A DNA stretch of 64,000 bases from an uncultured Eggerthellaceae bacterium (lineage in GTDB: Bacteria; Actinomycetota; Coriobacteriia; Coriobacteriales; Eggerthellaceae): positions 55,428 through 119,427 of the forward strand of contig CAKUFS010000003.1 in the NCBI GenBank assembly GCA_934648845.1. Reading direction: 5' to 3'. Position 1 is the stretch's first letter, and each line of letters begins with the position of its first letter. Below, in pieces: positions 53,233 through 62,102 of this stretch. The position numbers and the translations under genes are program-made. The notes beneath the pieces are model-generated. The model was given only the letters and a program-made list of their open reading frames with translations, had not been told where the DNA came from and did not search any database.

Positions 53233-54825
53233 CTATGCGATGGCGATGGGTTCCAAGCCAACGCTCTTGGCGAACAGCACCATCTCGTCAAAAACGTCGC
53301 CATAAACCAGCGCGGTATGGTTGCCGGTCCACATGGTGGCCTCGCGGAATGCGCGGCCATCGCTTACGCCGAAGAACACGCCTTCGCTGCAGTTCTCGTC
53401 CTGGGTGCCAATGCCGCCAACAATGGTGCCGCGGGCAATCAGGATCTTAGAGCAGGTCGGGTCGAACTTTGCAAGCGTGATGGCCTGGCCAATGTCGCGC
53501 TTGAAGTCGTAGCGCACGGTAGCACCCCAGCGGCCATCCATGGCGAACGGACGCACGGCATAGGGCTCAACCTCTTCGTCAAAACCCTTGAAACGGCGGC
53601 TCGGCACGGCATGGTAAATAGAGAAGATGCCGCCCTTCTCCATGTTTTCGTACTGCTCGGCCAGATGCGGAGTCTCTTCGTCGCAGGCGTAGGGACGGAA
53701 CATAACGCGCGTCTTGATGCGCAGCTCGTCGTTTTCGTCCAACTTGACCGGCACGGTGTTGCCCATGTACGGCGGGGTGCTGGAAACGGCGGACAGTGCA
53801 ACCATGGACAGCAATGCGGAAACGTCTTGCTCGCAGGCGGAGCACACGCCGCACTCGTTGTTCAGTACGTGGTTCAGGCAGAACGTTGCCTTCTCCTGGT
53901 TCAGGCGCCTGGTGGCGCACATGTCGGGGCAAGGGGCCGCAAACGCGTTGCAGTCAAGTTTCTTCATAAGCTTGTTGGCCAAGTAGTGCACGCGCATGGA
54001 TGGAGTGATGGATTCCTTGTCCATGTCGCACAGCTCGGCGCCCTCCATGAATTCGTCGGTCATGGCCTCGATGGTCTTCATCTCCTCGGGGGTGATGTTG
54101 TCAGCCATGCGTCCCGGCAGCGTAGGGTTCGTGTCACCAGGCACAACATGCAGCTGATCCAAGAATTCGTGCAGGTTGTAGTAAGTGAAGGTGGTGCCCA
54201 GCTTCTGGGTAACCTGGTAGTGGTCCAGGAACGAATCGTAGTTCGTCACGGGATGCACGGAGTTGTTGCGCACCACTACCATGGCGCGGGTGTTTGCCAT
54301 GACCTTGCGAGCGCGCAGGGCAACAAGCGTCTTGCGGGCATCATCAAGCGTGGCGGGGCTGTGCATCTCAAGGCCGCGGGCGCGGAAGGCGGCGGACATA
54401 TGCGCGTCGTTGTTCGGCGTGGGCAAAATCATGGACGGCTTGCCGTATTTCTGCGCGAAGGCAATGGCCAGGTCAGCACCAAATACGGTGAAGTTGAAGA
54501 TGTAGAGGTCTACCTGGTCGTGGTCTTTTGCCATAGCCTCAAGCATCTCGTTATTCAACGGGAACGTCTCATCGCGGCGCACCACAATGGTGTCCATGAT
54601 GTTCACGCCGGGAATGCCGCCGAATTCGCTGCGCAGCATTTCCTCGTCAGCCTTGCTCTTCATCTCGATGACCATCATGTCGTGCTCGCGCGTGAGCTCG
54701 TCGCCGCGACCAAAGCGGCACGGACCCTCGAACACGTAGTCGTGATACAGGCCGATTTCAATGGGGCGCACGTTCAGAACAACGTCGCGGTTCTGCCTTA
54801 GTTGGAATTCGTTAGGAAGTCTCAT
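53233..54825 (-). CDS. L-fucose isomerase-fold protein with cysteine cluster (paralogue 1)
   Basis: The 530-aa protein matches the L-fucose/L-arabinose isomerase superfamily (COG2407-like). The central ACEQDVSALLSM and the C-terminal GNHTALVYGD correspond to the metal-ligand Glu, Asp and His of FucI. On top of this it has cysteines shared with the 509-aa paralogue: Cys36 (EGPCRFG), Cys292, Cys299, Cys303 (CNAFAAPCPDMC), Cys316 and Cys331. This one also has Cys325 and Cys328. Such Cys are not part of the sugar isomerase site and could bind Fe-S or carry persulfide. It starts one base from the end of the small-protein gene, so the two are translationally coupled. Substrate unknown. Confidence 0.8.
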   Translation of the reverse strand: MRLPNEFQLRQNRDVVLNVRPIEIGLYHDYVFEGPCRFGRGDELTREHDMMVIEMKSKADEEMLRSEFGGIPGVNIMDTIVVRRDETFPLNNEMLEAMAKDHDQVDLYIFNFTVFGADLAIAFAQKYGKPSMILPTPNNDAHMSAAFRARGLEMHSPATLDDARKTLVALRARKVMANTRAMVVVRNNSVHPVTNYDSFLDHYQVTQKLGTTFTYYNLHEFLDQLHVVPGDTNPTLPGRMADNITPEEMKTIEAMTDEFMEGAELCDMDKESITPSMRVHYLANKLMKKLDCNAFAAPCPDMCATRRLNQEKATFCLNHVLNNECGVCSACEQDVSALLSMVALSAVSSTPPYMGNTVPVKLDENDELRIKTRVMFRPYACDEETPHLAEQYENMEKGGIFSIYHAVPSRRFKGFDEEVEPYAVRPFAMDGRWGATVRYDFKRDIGQAITLAKFDPTCSKILIARGTIVGGIGTQDENCSEGVFFGVSDGRAFREATMWTGNHTALVYGDVFDEMVLFAKSVGLEPIAIA

Positions 54826-54826
54826 T

Positions 54827-55228
54827 CTACTTATTACCTTTCAGTTCGGTGAAAATCAGTTCTGCCAGTGCCTTGAGCGTGGAAGCCTGTGCGGTTGTGG
54901 AAGGTGCAAGTTCCACACCCACGCTTTTTTGCAGCGACATGATCAAAAGTACTTTTTTGCGCATAGCCGAGGTGGATCCAGTGCATTCTGCAGCGTTGTC
55001 CACCTCTTTCATCAGGTCTTTATCCAGCTTCAGGGCTCGTGCAATGCTTAATGCGGTCAGCTCGTCAATGTCGTCTTCGTCAGACGCGTCAAGCAGGTAT
55101 TTCGCGTACACATAGTCCCGTAAGTACCGGTGAAGCTCCTCGCTGGTTTGCGCATTGCGCATCCCGGCGGCTGCCTTGGCGGCTGCTCGCGCAGACGCCA
55201 AGAGCTGTTCTTTCAGCGTCTGCGCCAT
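54827..55228 (-). CDS. Small helical protein with conserved Cys, SufE-linked (paralogue 2)
   Basis: The 133-aa protein is homologous to the 143-aa protein at 52195. An Ala-rich N-terminal helix is followed by the shared Tyr/Leu helix, an acidic DEDDIDEL stretch, and the motif ECTGSTS with Cys82 at the place of Cys86 in the paralogue. Its stop is one base from the start of the isomerase-fold gene downstream. Each small protein gene thus has its own isomerase-fold and SufE partner, as if a three-gene unit had been duplicated. No named family is known to me. Confidence 0.75.
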   Translation of the reverse strand: MAQTLKEQLLASARAAAKAAAGMRNAQTSEELHRYLRDYVYAKYLLDASDEDDIDELTALSIARALKLDKDLMKEVDNAAECTGSTSAMRKKVLLIMSLQKSVGVELAPSTTAQASTLKALAELIFTELKGNK

Positions 55229-55293
55229 AGGTGCCCCCCTCTTGCTTCTCTCTTGCGCTTTATGCGTTTCGGTGGTTTGAGCCGGTCTGCCGA

Positions 55294-56823
55294 TTATGCG
55301 GTGACAACCTCAAGACCCATGGCCTCGCCCATCATGACCAGTTCCTTCACGTAGTCGCCGTAAACCAGCGGCACGTGGTTACCAAAGCGCTTCTGCTTGT
55401 TGGCGAAGTCCATGTTGTCGGCCACGCGGTAGATGATGTTGCCGTGGCAGTTGTTGCGATCAAAGCCGCCACCTGCAACGATGGTGCCCTTGCCAACAAA
55501 CATCGACTTACCGTCGCCCGAGAAGCGGCACAGCGTAACGGGGGTGCCGGCATCTTGCGCATAGTCGTAGCGAACGATGGCGCCAAAGCCCTTCTCGAAG
55601 GCGAAGTGACACAGGCCGTATTCCTTGGTGGGCTGGTTGAAGCCGCACATCTTTAAGGTTGCGGTGGAATGCTGGCTGAAGTACAGGTTGCTCTTGTCTT
55701 CCAGCGCGTCGATTTGCGACGTATCAAGCGTGGGCAGGGCTGCGGTCTGCAGCTTGCCGTCTACCAGGGGGATAGCGGCGGTGTTGCCCATAAAGGCGGA
55801 GCTGTTGGAAAGCACCATAAGCGGCATCATGGAAACAGCGGCGGCAATGTCGTACTCGCAGGCAGACGGAATGCCCTGGCTGATCAGCAGGGAATGCGTC
55901 ATGCAGAACGTGAAGTTAAGCTCATGCAAGCGGCGTGTAGAGCAAGCGTCGGGGCAGGGCGCTACGAAAGCGTTGCACTCAAGGGTATTGAGCCACTTCT
56001 TGGCCAGTACATATGCGCTGATGGTGCTCTTGACGTACTCGGACTTGACGTCAACGACGCATGCATGGCCCATAAGCTGCTCGGCAATCTCGTCAACTTC
56101 CTTCATGTCGTTTTCGTCCAGGTCAAGCGTGATGCGGCCGGGAGTCGTGGGATTGCCGCCTTCGGTGGCGGGGGTCATTTGGTCAAGGAACTCGTGCAGG
56201 TTGCGGGGGCGGAAAATCGTGCCGAACTTGCTGGTGATCTCGTCCAGGTTGTTGAAGGAGTCCGCACCGGCCAGGGCGGTGGTGGAGTTGAAACGGGGAA
56301 GGGTCAGCACGCGCATCTTCTTGATGGCCTTGCGAGCACGCAGGGCGCGCATCTGGGTGCGCATGTCGTTCCAGGTGAAGTGGCAGTACACTTCAGCGCC
56401 ACGGTTGTAAAGAGCAGCTGCCGTGCCGGAAATGAAGTTCAGGTCCGGGTCAAGTGCGATAGGCACATCGTAGCGTGCTGCAAATTCAAGAAGAAGGTCG
56501 CTGCGGCCCAGGCCCAGGTTGACGAAGTACAGGTCAACGTTTTCGCGGTCGCCCAGCATTTCTTCGAAGAAACACTCGGGGGATTCCCAGTCGTCGCTGC
56601 GCTCGATCATAACGGGATCGACCACTTTAACGCCTTCGGGGAAGTTCTCTTCGCATTTCTTTACGAAGCCTTTGTAAAGCTCCTGGTTCAAATGCTGGTC
56701 AAAGCCAACTTTGAGCGCGTCGCCTGCGCCGAAGCGGCAGGGGCCTTCGTAGGACGCTTTGTGATAGAGGGCCAAAAAGACCGGCTTCACGTTAAGCCCT
56801 ACATCAACGCCTTTTCTAATCAT
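55294..56823 (-). CDS. L-fucose isomerase-fold protein with cysteine cluster (paralogue 2)
   Basis: The 509-aa protein is a clear paralogue of the 530-aa protein at 53233. Shared blocks are EGPCRFGAGDALK, LHEFLDQM, CNAFVAPCPDACSTRRL, TFCMTHSL, SACEYDIAAAVSM and FGNHVPLVYGDYVKE. The Glu/Asp/His metal set of the FucI family is kept in the last two. It overlaps the SufE gene upstream by four bases. The two paralogues differ most in their middle and may form a hetero-oligomer or act on different substrates. Isomerase activity on a real sugar is not shown by the sequence. Confidence 0.8.
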   Translation of the reverse strand: MIRKGVDVGLNVKPVFLALYHKASYEGPCRFGAGDALKVGFDQHLNQELYKGFVKKCEENFPEGVKVVDPVMIERSDDWESPECFFEEMLGDRENVDLYFVNLGLGRSDLLLEFAARYDVPIALDPDLNFISGTAAALYNRGAEVYCHFTWNDMRTQMRALRARKAIKKMRVLTLPRFNSTTALAGADSFNNLDEITSKFGTIFRPRNLHEFLDQMTPATEGGNPTTPGRITLDLDENDMKEVDEIAEQLMGHACVVDVKSEYVKSTISAYVLAKKWLNTLECNAFVAPCPDACSTRRLHELNFTFCMTHSLLISQGIPSACEYDIAAAVSMMPLMVLSNSSAFMGNTAAIPLVDGKLQTAALPTLDTSQIDALEDKSNLYFSQHSTATLKMCGFNQPTKEYGLCHFAFEKGFGAIVRYDYAQDAGTPVTLCRFSGDGKSMFVGKGTIVAGGGFDRNNCHGNIIYRVADNMDFANKQKRFGNHVPLVYGDYVKELVMMGEAMGLEVVTA

Positions 56824-57257
56824 GACAGTTCCTTTCTCTCAAGCAGTTCCCTCGCCTGCTTTTGAATAGTCTCCACGGCGCTGGCTATTCCATTGCGCCG
56901 ATCAGAGGTCACGAGATCTTTGAGTGAAGTCTTCTCGATGTAGTCGATGGGGGCGCTTGCCGCTTCCTCCAGCGGAGCACCTTCCATGATTTGGGCGATA
57001 ACGCCGATCATCCCCTTAACGATGAGCGCTTCGCTATCAACAAGGATTCTGATACCGTCATCTTCGATGGCCTCGCAACAGATCCAGGTCTTTGATTGGC
57101 AGCCTTCAACGGAATGCGCTTCATCCCGAAAAGACTGCGGATACGCTTCAAGTTCTCCTGCGATTTGCATAAGAACCTCGTATTGAAAGACCGGATCGTC
57201 AAGCTCGTTGAACAAGTCAATGAATTCCTGTTGTCGCTCCTTGATGTGACCAGTCAT
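56820..57257 (-). CDS. sufE: SufE-family sulfur acceptor (paralogue 2)
   Basis: The 145-aa protein is the first gene of the operon. Cys53 lies in SVEGCQSKTWICCEA, the SufE persulfide site. FQYEVLMQIAGELEAYP and SEALIVKGMIGVIAQIM are family segments. The C-terminal part (EKTSLKDLVTSDRRNGIASAVETI) fits SufE too. It overlaps the isomerase-fold gene by ATGA, which ties SufE directly to that protein. Confidence 0.92.
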   Translation of the reverse strand: MTGHIKERQQEFIDLFNELDDPVFQYEVLMQIAGELEAYPQSFRDEAHSVEGCQSKTWICCEAIEDDGIRILVDSEALIVKGMIGVIAQIMEGAPLEEAASAPIDYIEKTSLKDLVTSDRRNGIASAVETIQKQARELLERKELS

Positions 57258-57388
57258 GGCAAGTTTGTTTCCTTATACGGGGTCTCTTGCATTTCCTACG
57301 ACAAAATCGTGAATACTTCTTTGCAGCGCTCGAGCTGGCTCACATTGTACGGAGACAGTGCGGTATGTAATAAATACGATTCTCTGTT

Positions 57389-57451
57389 ATGCCAATACGC
57401 TGGGCTTATTCTTGTATTCACTTTTCGAATACGGCTATACGCTCTTGGCAT
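57389..57451. promoter_or_regulatory. LysR-type operator region between lysR and the SufE operon
   Basis: GTATTC (57414-57419) and GAATAC (57427-57432) form a 19-bp perfect palindrome containing T-N11-A, the LysR-type box. An outer pair ATGCCAA (57389-57395)/TTGGCAT (57445-57451) and two ATACGCT repeats surround it. The 327-base gap serves both divergent transcripts. Confidence 0.6.
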
Positions 57452-57584
57452 TCAGATGCGATTCGCTGCTTTTGGCGGTGTTTTTTCCGTCACTCGCGCA
57501 ACATAGGCTCTTCACGCCGTAGCAATGAAGAAGTATCCTTAAGAGTGCTACATTTACCTTGATTGTTGTTATTGCTGAGTTTCG

Positions 57585-58565
57585 ATGGGGCGGGGGTTGG
57601 CTCATTTGGATACCGAGCTTTATACGGAGTTCATCGCTCTTGTTTCCCACGGCAGCTTTGTGTCGGCCGCCCGCGACCTTAACATGTCGCAGCCATCGTT
57701 GAGCCGCCATATGAGCTTGTTCGCGAACCAGCTGGGATGCAAGCTTTTTTACGAGACACGCCCCTTGCGCTTGACCGCGGCGGGCGAGACGGTGCTTAAG
57801 CACGCCAGCAAGATTGTGGGTGTAGAGAAGACGCTGCTCTCCGAGCTTGCGGCTATTCCTTCTTCCGGCGGGGCACGCATCCGCGTGGTTGATATGCTTC
57901 ACGTGAACACGCTGTATGTGGGCTTAAACGAAGCGGTCGAGGCAGCGCGTGTCACTTTTCCGGACTTGCACGTTGAATACGTGAACATGAATTCAAGCGG
58001 GCTGAATGCCCAGCAGCTGGTGGCGTCGGGCAAGGTGGATATTGCGTTTGAAACGCTGCTTTCTACGGACATACAACAGCCAACGTGCCAGATTGATGAC
58101 TTTTTAGCCGTGCTCATCCCGGAGTTCCATGGCGAGTTTGTGGTAGGTATCCCGCGCAATTCCGCGCTTGCCAACAAGGAAAACCTTACGCTGAAGGACC
58201 TGGCGAACGAGCGTTTTATCCTTCCGGCAAACCGTAGCGGCGAGATTTTCCGCCAGGATTTCGTTGATGCATGTCAAAAGGTCGGGTTTTACCCGAACGT
58301 GTCGCTCGTTCCCACGGACAGCGCGTTCATGTTCTACGGCACCGAGCCGCATGACGCCATTCATTTATTGGTGCGCGTGGATAAAAAATACCGTCCCATT
58401 ATTGCCGACCTGGTAAAACAGCACACGGTTATTCGATCGCTCACCGATGAGAAGCGCTATATTGACTCGTTTGCCGTGGTTGACCCCAATAACGATAATC
58501 CCGTGCTGTCGTTTATTGTTGATTATCTGATAGAGCACGCCCATACGCTTACGGAAGGCTGGTAG
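57585..58565 (+). CDS. LysR-family transcriptional regulator
   Basis: The 326-aa protein has an N-terminal winged helix (GSFVSAARDLNMSQPSLSRHMSLF, about 24-47) and a C-terminal co-inducer-binding domain with PBP2 features. It is divergent from the seven-gene SufE/SufS operon and upstream of the SLC13 carrier, so it probably controls both. Its ligand is unknown. No good ribosome site precedes the ATG, and a TTG at 57597 is an alternative start. Confidence 0.9.
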   Translation: MGRGLAHLDTELYTEFIALVSHGSFVSAARDLNMSQPSLSRHMSLFANQLGCKLFYETRPLRLTAAGETVLKHASKIVGVEKTLLSELAAIPSSGGARIRVVDMLHVNTLYVGLNEAVEAARVTFPDLHVEYVNMNSSGLNAQQLVASGKVDIAFETLLSTDIQQPTCQIDDFLAVLIPEFHGEFVVGIPRNSALANKENLTLKDLANERFILPANRSGEIFRQDFVDACQKVGFYPNVSLVPTDSAFMFYGTEPHDAIHLLVRVDKKYRPIIADLVKQHTVIRSLTDEKRYIDSFAVVDPNNDNPVLSFIVDYLIEHAHTLTEGW

Positions 58566-58802
58566 GCGCGAGGGGCACTGTTCGCAGGCTCGCTTCGTCA
58601 AATAATACAATCTTTTTTCCTGTAGCGGTTCATTCGCGGTCTAAGTCTTTATCTATCAGGTACTATGCATAAACTGAAGCCCTCTTTTCATTAACCGTAT
58701 TTGTCATATACAACGCCTCAGACCTACAATTTTTGCAGCTCGGAGCATGATTTGCAAAAAGGGGAAAACCGAGCATCTACACTTCCAACGAAAGAGGGGT
58801 AT

Positions 58803-60212
58803 ATGGAAAGTACAAATGTTACGCTTCGCCAGCGTCTTATCGGCATTGCCATTGCGCTGGTTCTTATTGTGGGCGCTTGCCTGATTCCGGGATCCGAGGC
58901 CTTGGGACGCGAAGGCATTATCACGCTTGGCGCTCTTTTGGCTCTGGCTGTTTTGTGGGCAACCTCTGCTCTGCCTATCGGCATTATCGCTCTGCTTATT
59001 CCCGTGTTGCTGATTGTCTTGGGCGCCGCTGATGCGAAATCGGTGTTCTCGGGTTACGCAGCAACGCCGCTGTTCTTCATTGTTGCGGTATTCGCTTTGC
59101 CCGTTATCATGCAGAAGACCAAGTGGGGCCTTCGCTTGATTAACGTGCTTCTGAAGTGGACCGGTTCCGACTCTCGCAAGCTCGTCTTGGGCTTCATGAT
59201 TGCCACCACCCTTGTTTCCACGGTTATGTCCGACGTTCCGACCACGGTTTTGTTCCTTGGTTTCGCGCTTACCATTTTGAAGGCTGCTGGCGCTAAGCCT
59301 GGCAGCTCCAACCTGGGTAAGTGCCTTATGATTGCCGTTCCCGTTGCATCCGTTACGGGCGGTATTGCTACTCCCGCTGGCAGCTCCTTCAACGTTGTTG
59401 CCATGGGCATCATGCAGCAGACCGTTGGCTACGGCATCAGCTTCTTCGACTGGATGATTGTTGGCGTGCCGCTGGTTGTTGTTATGACCCCCATCCTGTG
59501 GTTCTTCCTGACCACCATCATTAAGCCCGAGCCGATTTCCGATGACTGCCTGCAGGGTATTCGCGACGACGCCGCCGCTGCCACGAAGGTTGAGCCGTAC
59601 GACATCAAGGCTTTGGCTATCATCTTGATTCTTATCGTTCTGTGGATTGCTGGCAACTGGGTGCCTGCTCTCAATGTTACCGTTGTTGCTCTTATTGGCC
59701 TGGTTGTTATGTTCCTGCCTGGCATGAGCCTTCTTACGTGGAAAGAATTCCAGGACGCTGTGCCTTGGGGAATTGTTTTGATGTGCGGTACCATCATGTC
59801 TATCGGTGGCGTTGTTACCGCTACTGGCGGTGCTAAGTTCCTGGTTGACCTGGTTATGGGCAGCGGCGTTACCGACATGGGCTTCTACCTGTGCATGTTT
59901 ATCCTGTTCACGTTCGTGTACCTGCTGCACACCGTGTGCCCCATTGGTGCTGCTATCCTGGGTATCTTCGTGCCGATCCTGATTGCCGTGTGCGCCACGT
60001 TTGGCGTGTCCCCGGCCGTGCCGACCATTGCTTTGGCGATCGCCGTTGCCGGCAACGTGCTTCTGCCGGTTAACCCCACGGTTATGCTGACCTACGGCGA
60101 AGGCTACTACACGTTCGCCGACATGTTCAAGACTGGCATTGTTCCTGCTTTTGTTCTGATTCTGCTGCTGACCTTCTGGGTTCCGTTCATCGCAGGCGTT
60201 ATCGGCATGTAG
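58803..60212 (+). CDS. SLC13/DASS-family anion symporter
   Basis: The 469-aa membrane carrier has about 12 helices and two inverted-repeat hairpins, with motifs ATPAGSSFNVVA and LLPVNPTVMLTYGEGYY that match the two substrate-site tips of DASS transporters. The family moves dicarboxylates, citrate, sulfate and some sulfonates with Na+. GAGGGG lies before the ATG at 58803. It follows lysR by 237 bases and may import the substrate of the divergent sulfur operon. The last ten codons lie in a duplicated block. Confidence 0.88.
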   Translation: MESTNVTLRQRLIGIAIALVLIVGACLIPGSEALGREGIITLGALLALAVLWATSALPIGIIALLIPVLLIVLGAADAKSVFSGYAATPLFFIVAVFALPVIMQKTKWGLRLINVLLKWTGSDSRKLVLGFMIATTLVSTVMSDVPTTVLFLGFALTILKAAGAKPGSSNLGKCLMIAVPVASVTGGIATPAGSSFNVVAMGIMQQTVGYGISFFDWMIVGVPLVVVMTPILWFFLTTIIKPEPISDDCLQGIRDDAAAATKVEPYDIKALAIILILIVLWIAGNWVPALNVTVVALIGLVVMFLPGMSLLTWKEFQDAVPWGIVLMCGTIMSIGGVVTATGGAKFLVDLVMGSGVTDMGFYLCMFILFTFVYLLHTVCPIGAAILGIFVPILIAVCATFGVSPAVPTIALAIAVAGNVLLPVNPTVMLTYGEGYYTFADMFKTGIVPAFVLILLLTFWVPFIAGVIGM

Positions 60213-60261
60213 AAGGATTCTGGGTTCCGTTCATCGCAGGCGTTATCGGCATGTAGAAGGA
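60174..60261 (+). repeat. Perfect 44-bp tandem duplication across the carrier stop codon
   Basis: The unit at 60174-60217 is repeated exactly at 60218-60261, with nine more bases of a third copy. It covers the last 12 codons, the TAG stop and the next bases. The reading frame ends in the first copy, so the protein is not changed. Confidence 0.95.
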
Positions 60262-60405
60262 TTCTGGGTTTCCGTTTGCACGTAGCGCAAGACCGAGTTT
60301 CGAGCCTGCTAATCTCATCCCCTTGCAGGAGGAAGTCGGTTTTTTCGGGACCTAAGCCGTCCAAGCGTGTTGCTTATGCGGCGCTGGACAAACATACAAA
60401 TAGGC

Positions 60406-60433
60406 GAAGGGCTTCCAGAAATGGAGGCCCTTC
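60406..60433. terminator. Hairpin after the carrier gene
   Basis: GAAGGGC-TTCCA pairs with TGGA-GCCCTTC around a GAAA loop, with one bulged G. There is no T-run on the plus strand. Bases 60262-60405 and 60434-60561 show no supported gene. Confidence 0.5.
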
Positions 60434-60561
60434 GTGCGTTTGGGCAGCGCGCTTGGAACGCTTGCGTTCGAGACGATGGTTTTCGAGTCCAGCATGGCGC
60501 CAACGATGTACCGTAAACGCGACCCAGATGCTAAAAGCAGCACGAGAGCTGCTCGATGCGC

Positions 60562-61920
60562 TTACAGGCAGATGGTCATATACAATGGCAGAAAAACCCT
60601 ATCGCCTTCAACCTTTAACGGCTTGGTATGGAGCACGTACTCTGTTCCTACGCGTTTTTTGAACTTGGCTTTGAACTTATTCAGCGAAACGGGTGAGTAG
60701 CGCTTGCCTGATTTTACCTCTATGGGGCAGACGCGCGGTTTCATAGCTGCATCGGGATAGGGGCGCACGATAAGGAAATCTATCTCCATTCGTTCCTCTT
60801 TTACTTCCGAGTACTTCGAATAGAAGAACAGCGGGTGGCCGTTGGCGCGAAGCTGCTGGGCGACTGCGTTCTCCATGAGCATCCCCTCATTTACCTCCAC
60901 ATCTCCCATAAGAACCTGGCGGTAAATTCCCGAAAGGGCGCTATCTGGTGATGCGAGTGCCATGCTGGCAAGCAATCCCGTATCCGCCATGTAGCACTTT
61001 ACGGCTTCGTCGTTCTCCGACAGACCCAGCCCGACAGAGGGGTCAGTGCACAGCGTGCACAGGTTCACTGTTGCTGCTTCTTTCATCCATGCGAGCGCCG
61101 TCACGTAGTCTCGGGCCCGAGAATCCTTATCGATGTTGGCGTAGACAAGCTTTTTCTCGTGGCGCGAAAGTTGTCCCGGTATCGCATCGAACACCGCCTT
61201 TATCCTTTTCGCTGCAGTACCTCCGTGTTTTTCCACATCGTTTCGGTACAGGTTGAGGATGAGACGCTTCGCTTTGTCGGAAGACATCATGTCGCGGGTG
61301 CCGACATAGGCGTCAACGGATTGCGGCATGCCGCCGACCAGCATGTATTCTCGCCACAACCGGTCTGCTTTTCTGTGGAGAGAGTCCGGCAAGCTTTTCA
61401 TTTCATCAAAAGAACGTCTGATCATCGTTGCTAAAGCATTCTCGCCCATGGCCCAGAGAAACTCTTCGAAATCAAGAGGCTGCATTTTGATGGCCTCTTC
61501 TTCGGAAGGGATGAGAATATCCTTCACGTTACTCTTGATGGAGACGAGCGATCCTGTTTCGATGTAGTCGTAACGACCGTCCGCTACCAGGTGTTTTATG
61601 AACTCACGGGCCGGGGGAAATGCCTGGACCTCATCAAACACAATGAGCGTCTTGTGTTCTACGAATCGGGCGCCGAATTCCGCAGCCAAGTACAAAAAGA
61701 AGCTGTCCATATCGGATCTAGTGTCGAGAAACGTTTGCTTGAACGAGGCAGATACTCGCGTGAAATCGATAATAAGGTATGTTTCGTACTCACGACGAGC
61801 GAACTCTTCGACGATGGTTGACTTTCCTACACGGCGAGCGCCTTCGATGAGCAGAGCGCTTTTTCCTTTGCTTTCGGATTTCCACGCAAGGAGCTTTTCG
61901 TAGATTTTTCGTTTGAACAT
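60562..61920 (-). CDS. AAA-type ATPase with DUF4143/nuclease-fold C-terminus
   Basis: The 452-aa protein has Walker A EGARRVGKSTIVEEF at residues 26-40 and Walker B LIVFDEVQAFPPAREF. The C-terminal half is DUF4143-like, and the tail MEIDFLIVRP...VCPIEVKSGKRYS has the PD-(D/E)xK-like EVK motif. These archaeal-type STAND-like ATPases are common in gut bacteria and have no settled role, although a link to genome defence or DNA handling is often assumed. There is no signal peptide. It is complete and monocistronic. Confidence 0.88.
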   Translation of the reverse strand: MFKRKIYEKLLAWKSESKGKSALLIEGARRVGKSTIVEEFARREYETYLIIDFTRVSASFKQTFLDTRSDMDSFFLYLAAEFGARFVEHKTLIVFDEVQAFPPAREFIKHLVADGRYDYIETGSLVSIKSNVKDILIPSEEEAIKMQPLDFEEFLWAMGENALATMIRRSFDEMKSLPDSLHRKADRLWREYMLVGGMPQSVDAYVGTRDMMSSDKAKRLILNLYRNDVEKHGGTAAKRIKAVFDAIPGQLSRHEKKLVYANIDKDSRARDYVTALAWMKEAATVNLCTLCTDPSVGLGLSENDEAVKCYMADTGLLASMALASPDSALSGIYRQVLMGDVEVNEGMLMENAVAQQLRANGHPLFFYSKYSEVKEERMEIDFLIVRPYPDAAMKPRVCPIEVKSGKRYSPVSLNKFKAKFKKRVGTEYVLHTKPLKVEGDRVFLPLYMTICL

Positions 61921-62102
61921 TTCGGGCCTTTCCTCACGAATCTGATGTGAATATTATCACTGTATCCCACGATTCTTAGATTAATTATGGCATAAATTAC
62001 CACGAATCTGAGAATAAGCTCAATAAAATGGGTTTTTGCGTTGTGTCCGGAAAACGCATTCTGCGCCTTGGTCCCAGATGCTGCTAGAGCGGTGTCCTTA
62101 TG

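Noticed and set aside
53083..54801. Long plus-strand open frame opposite the isomerase-fold gene
   Set aside because: The minus-strand protein has clear family motifs and a conserved paralogue; this frame is an antisense shadow. The same holds for 55669-56865.
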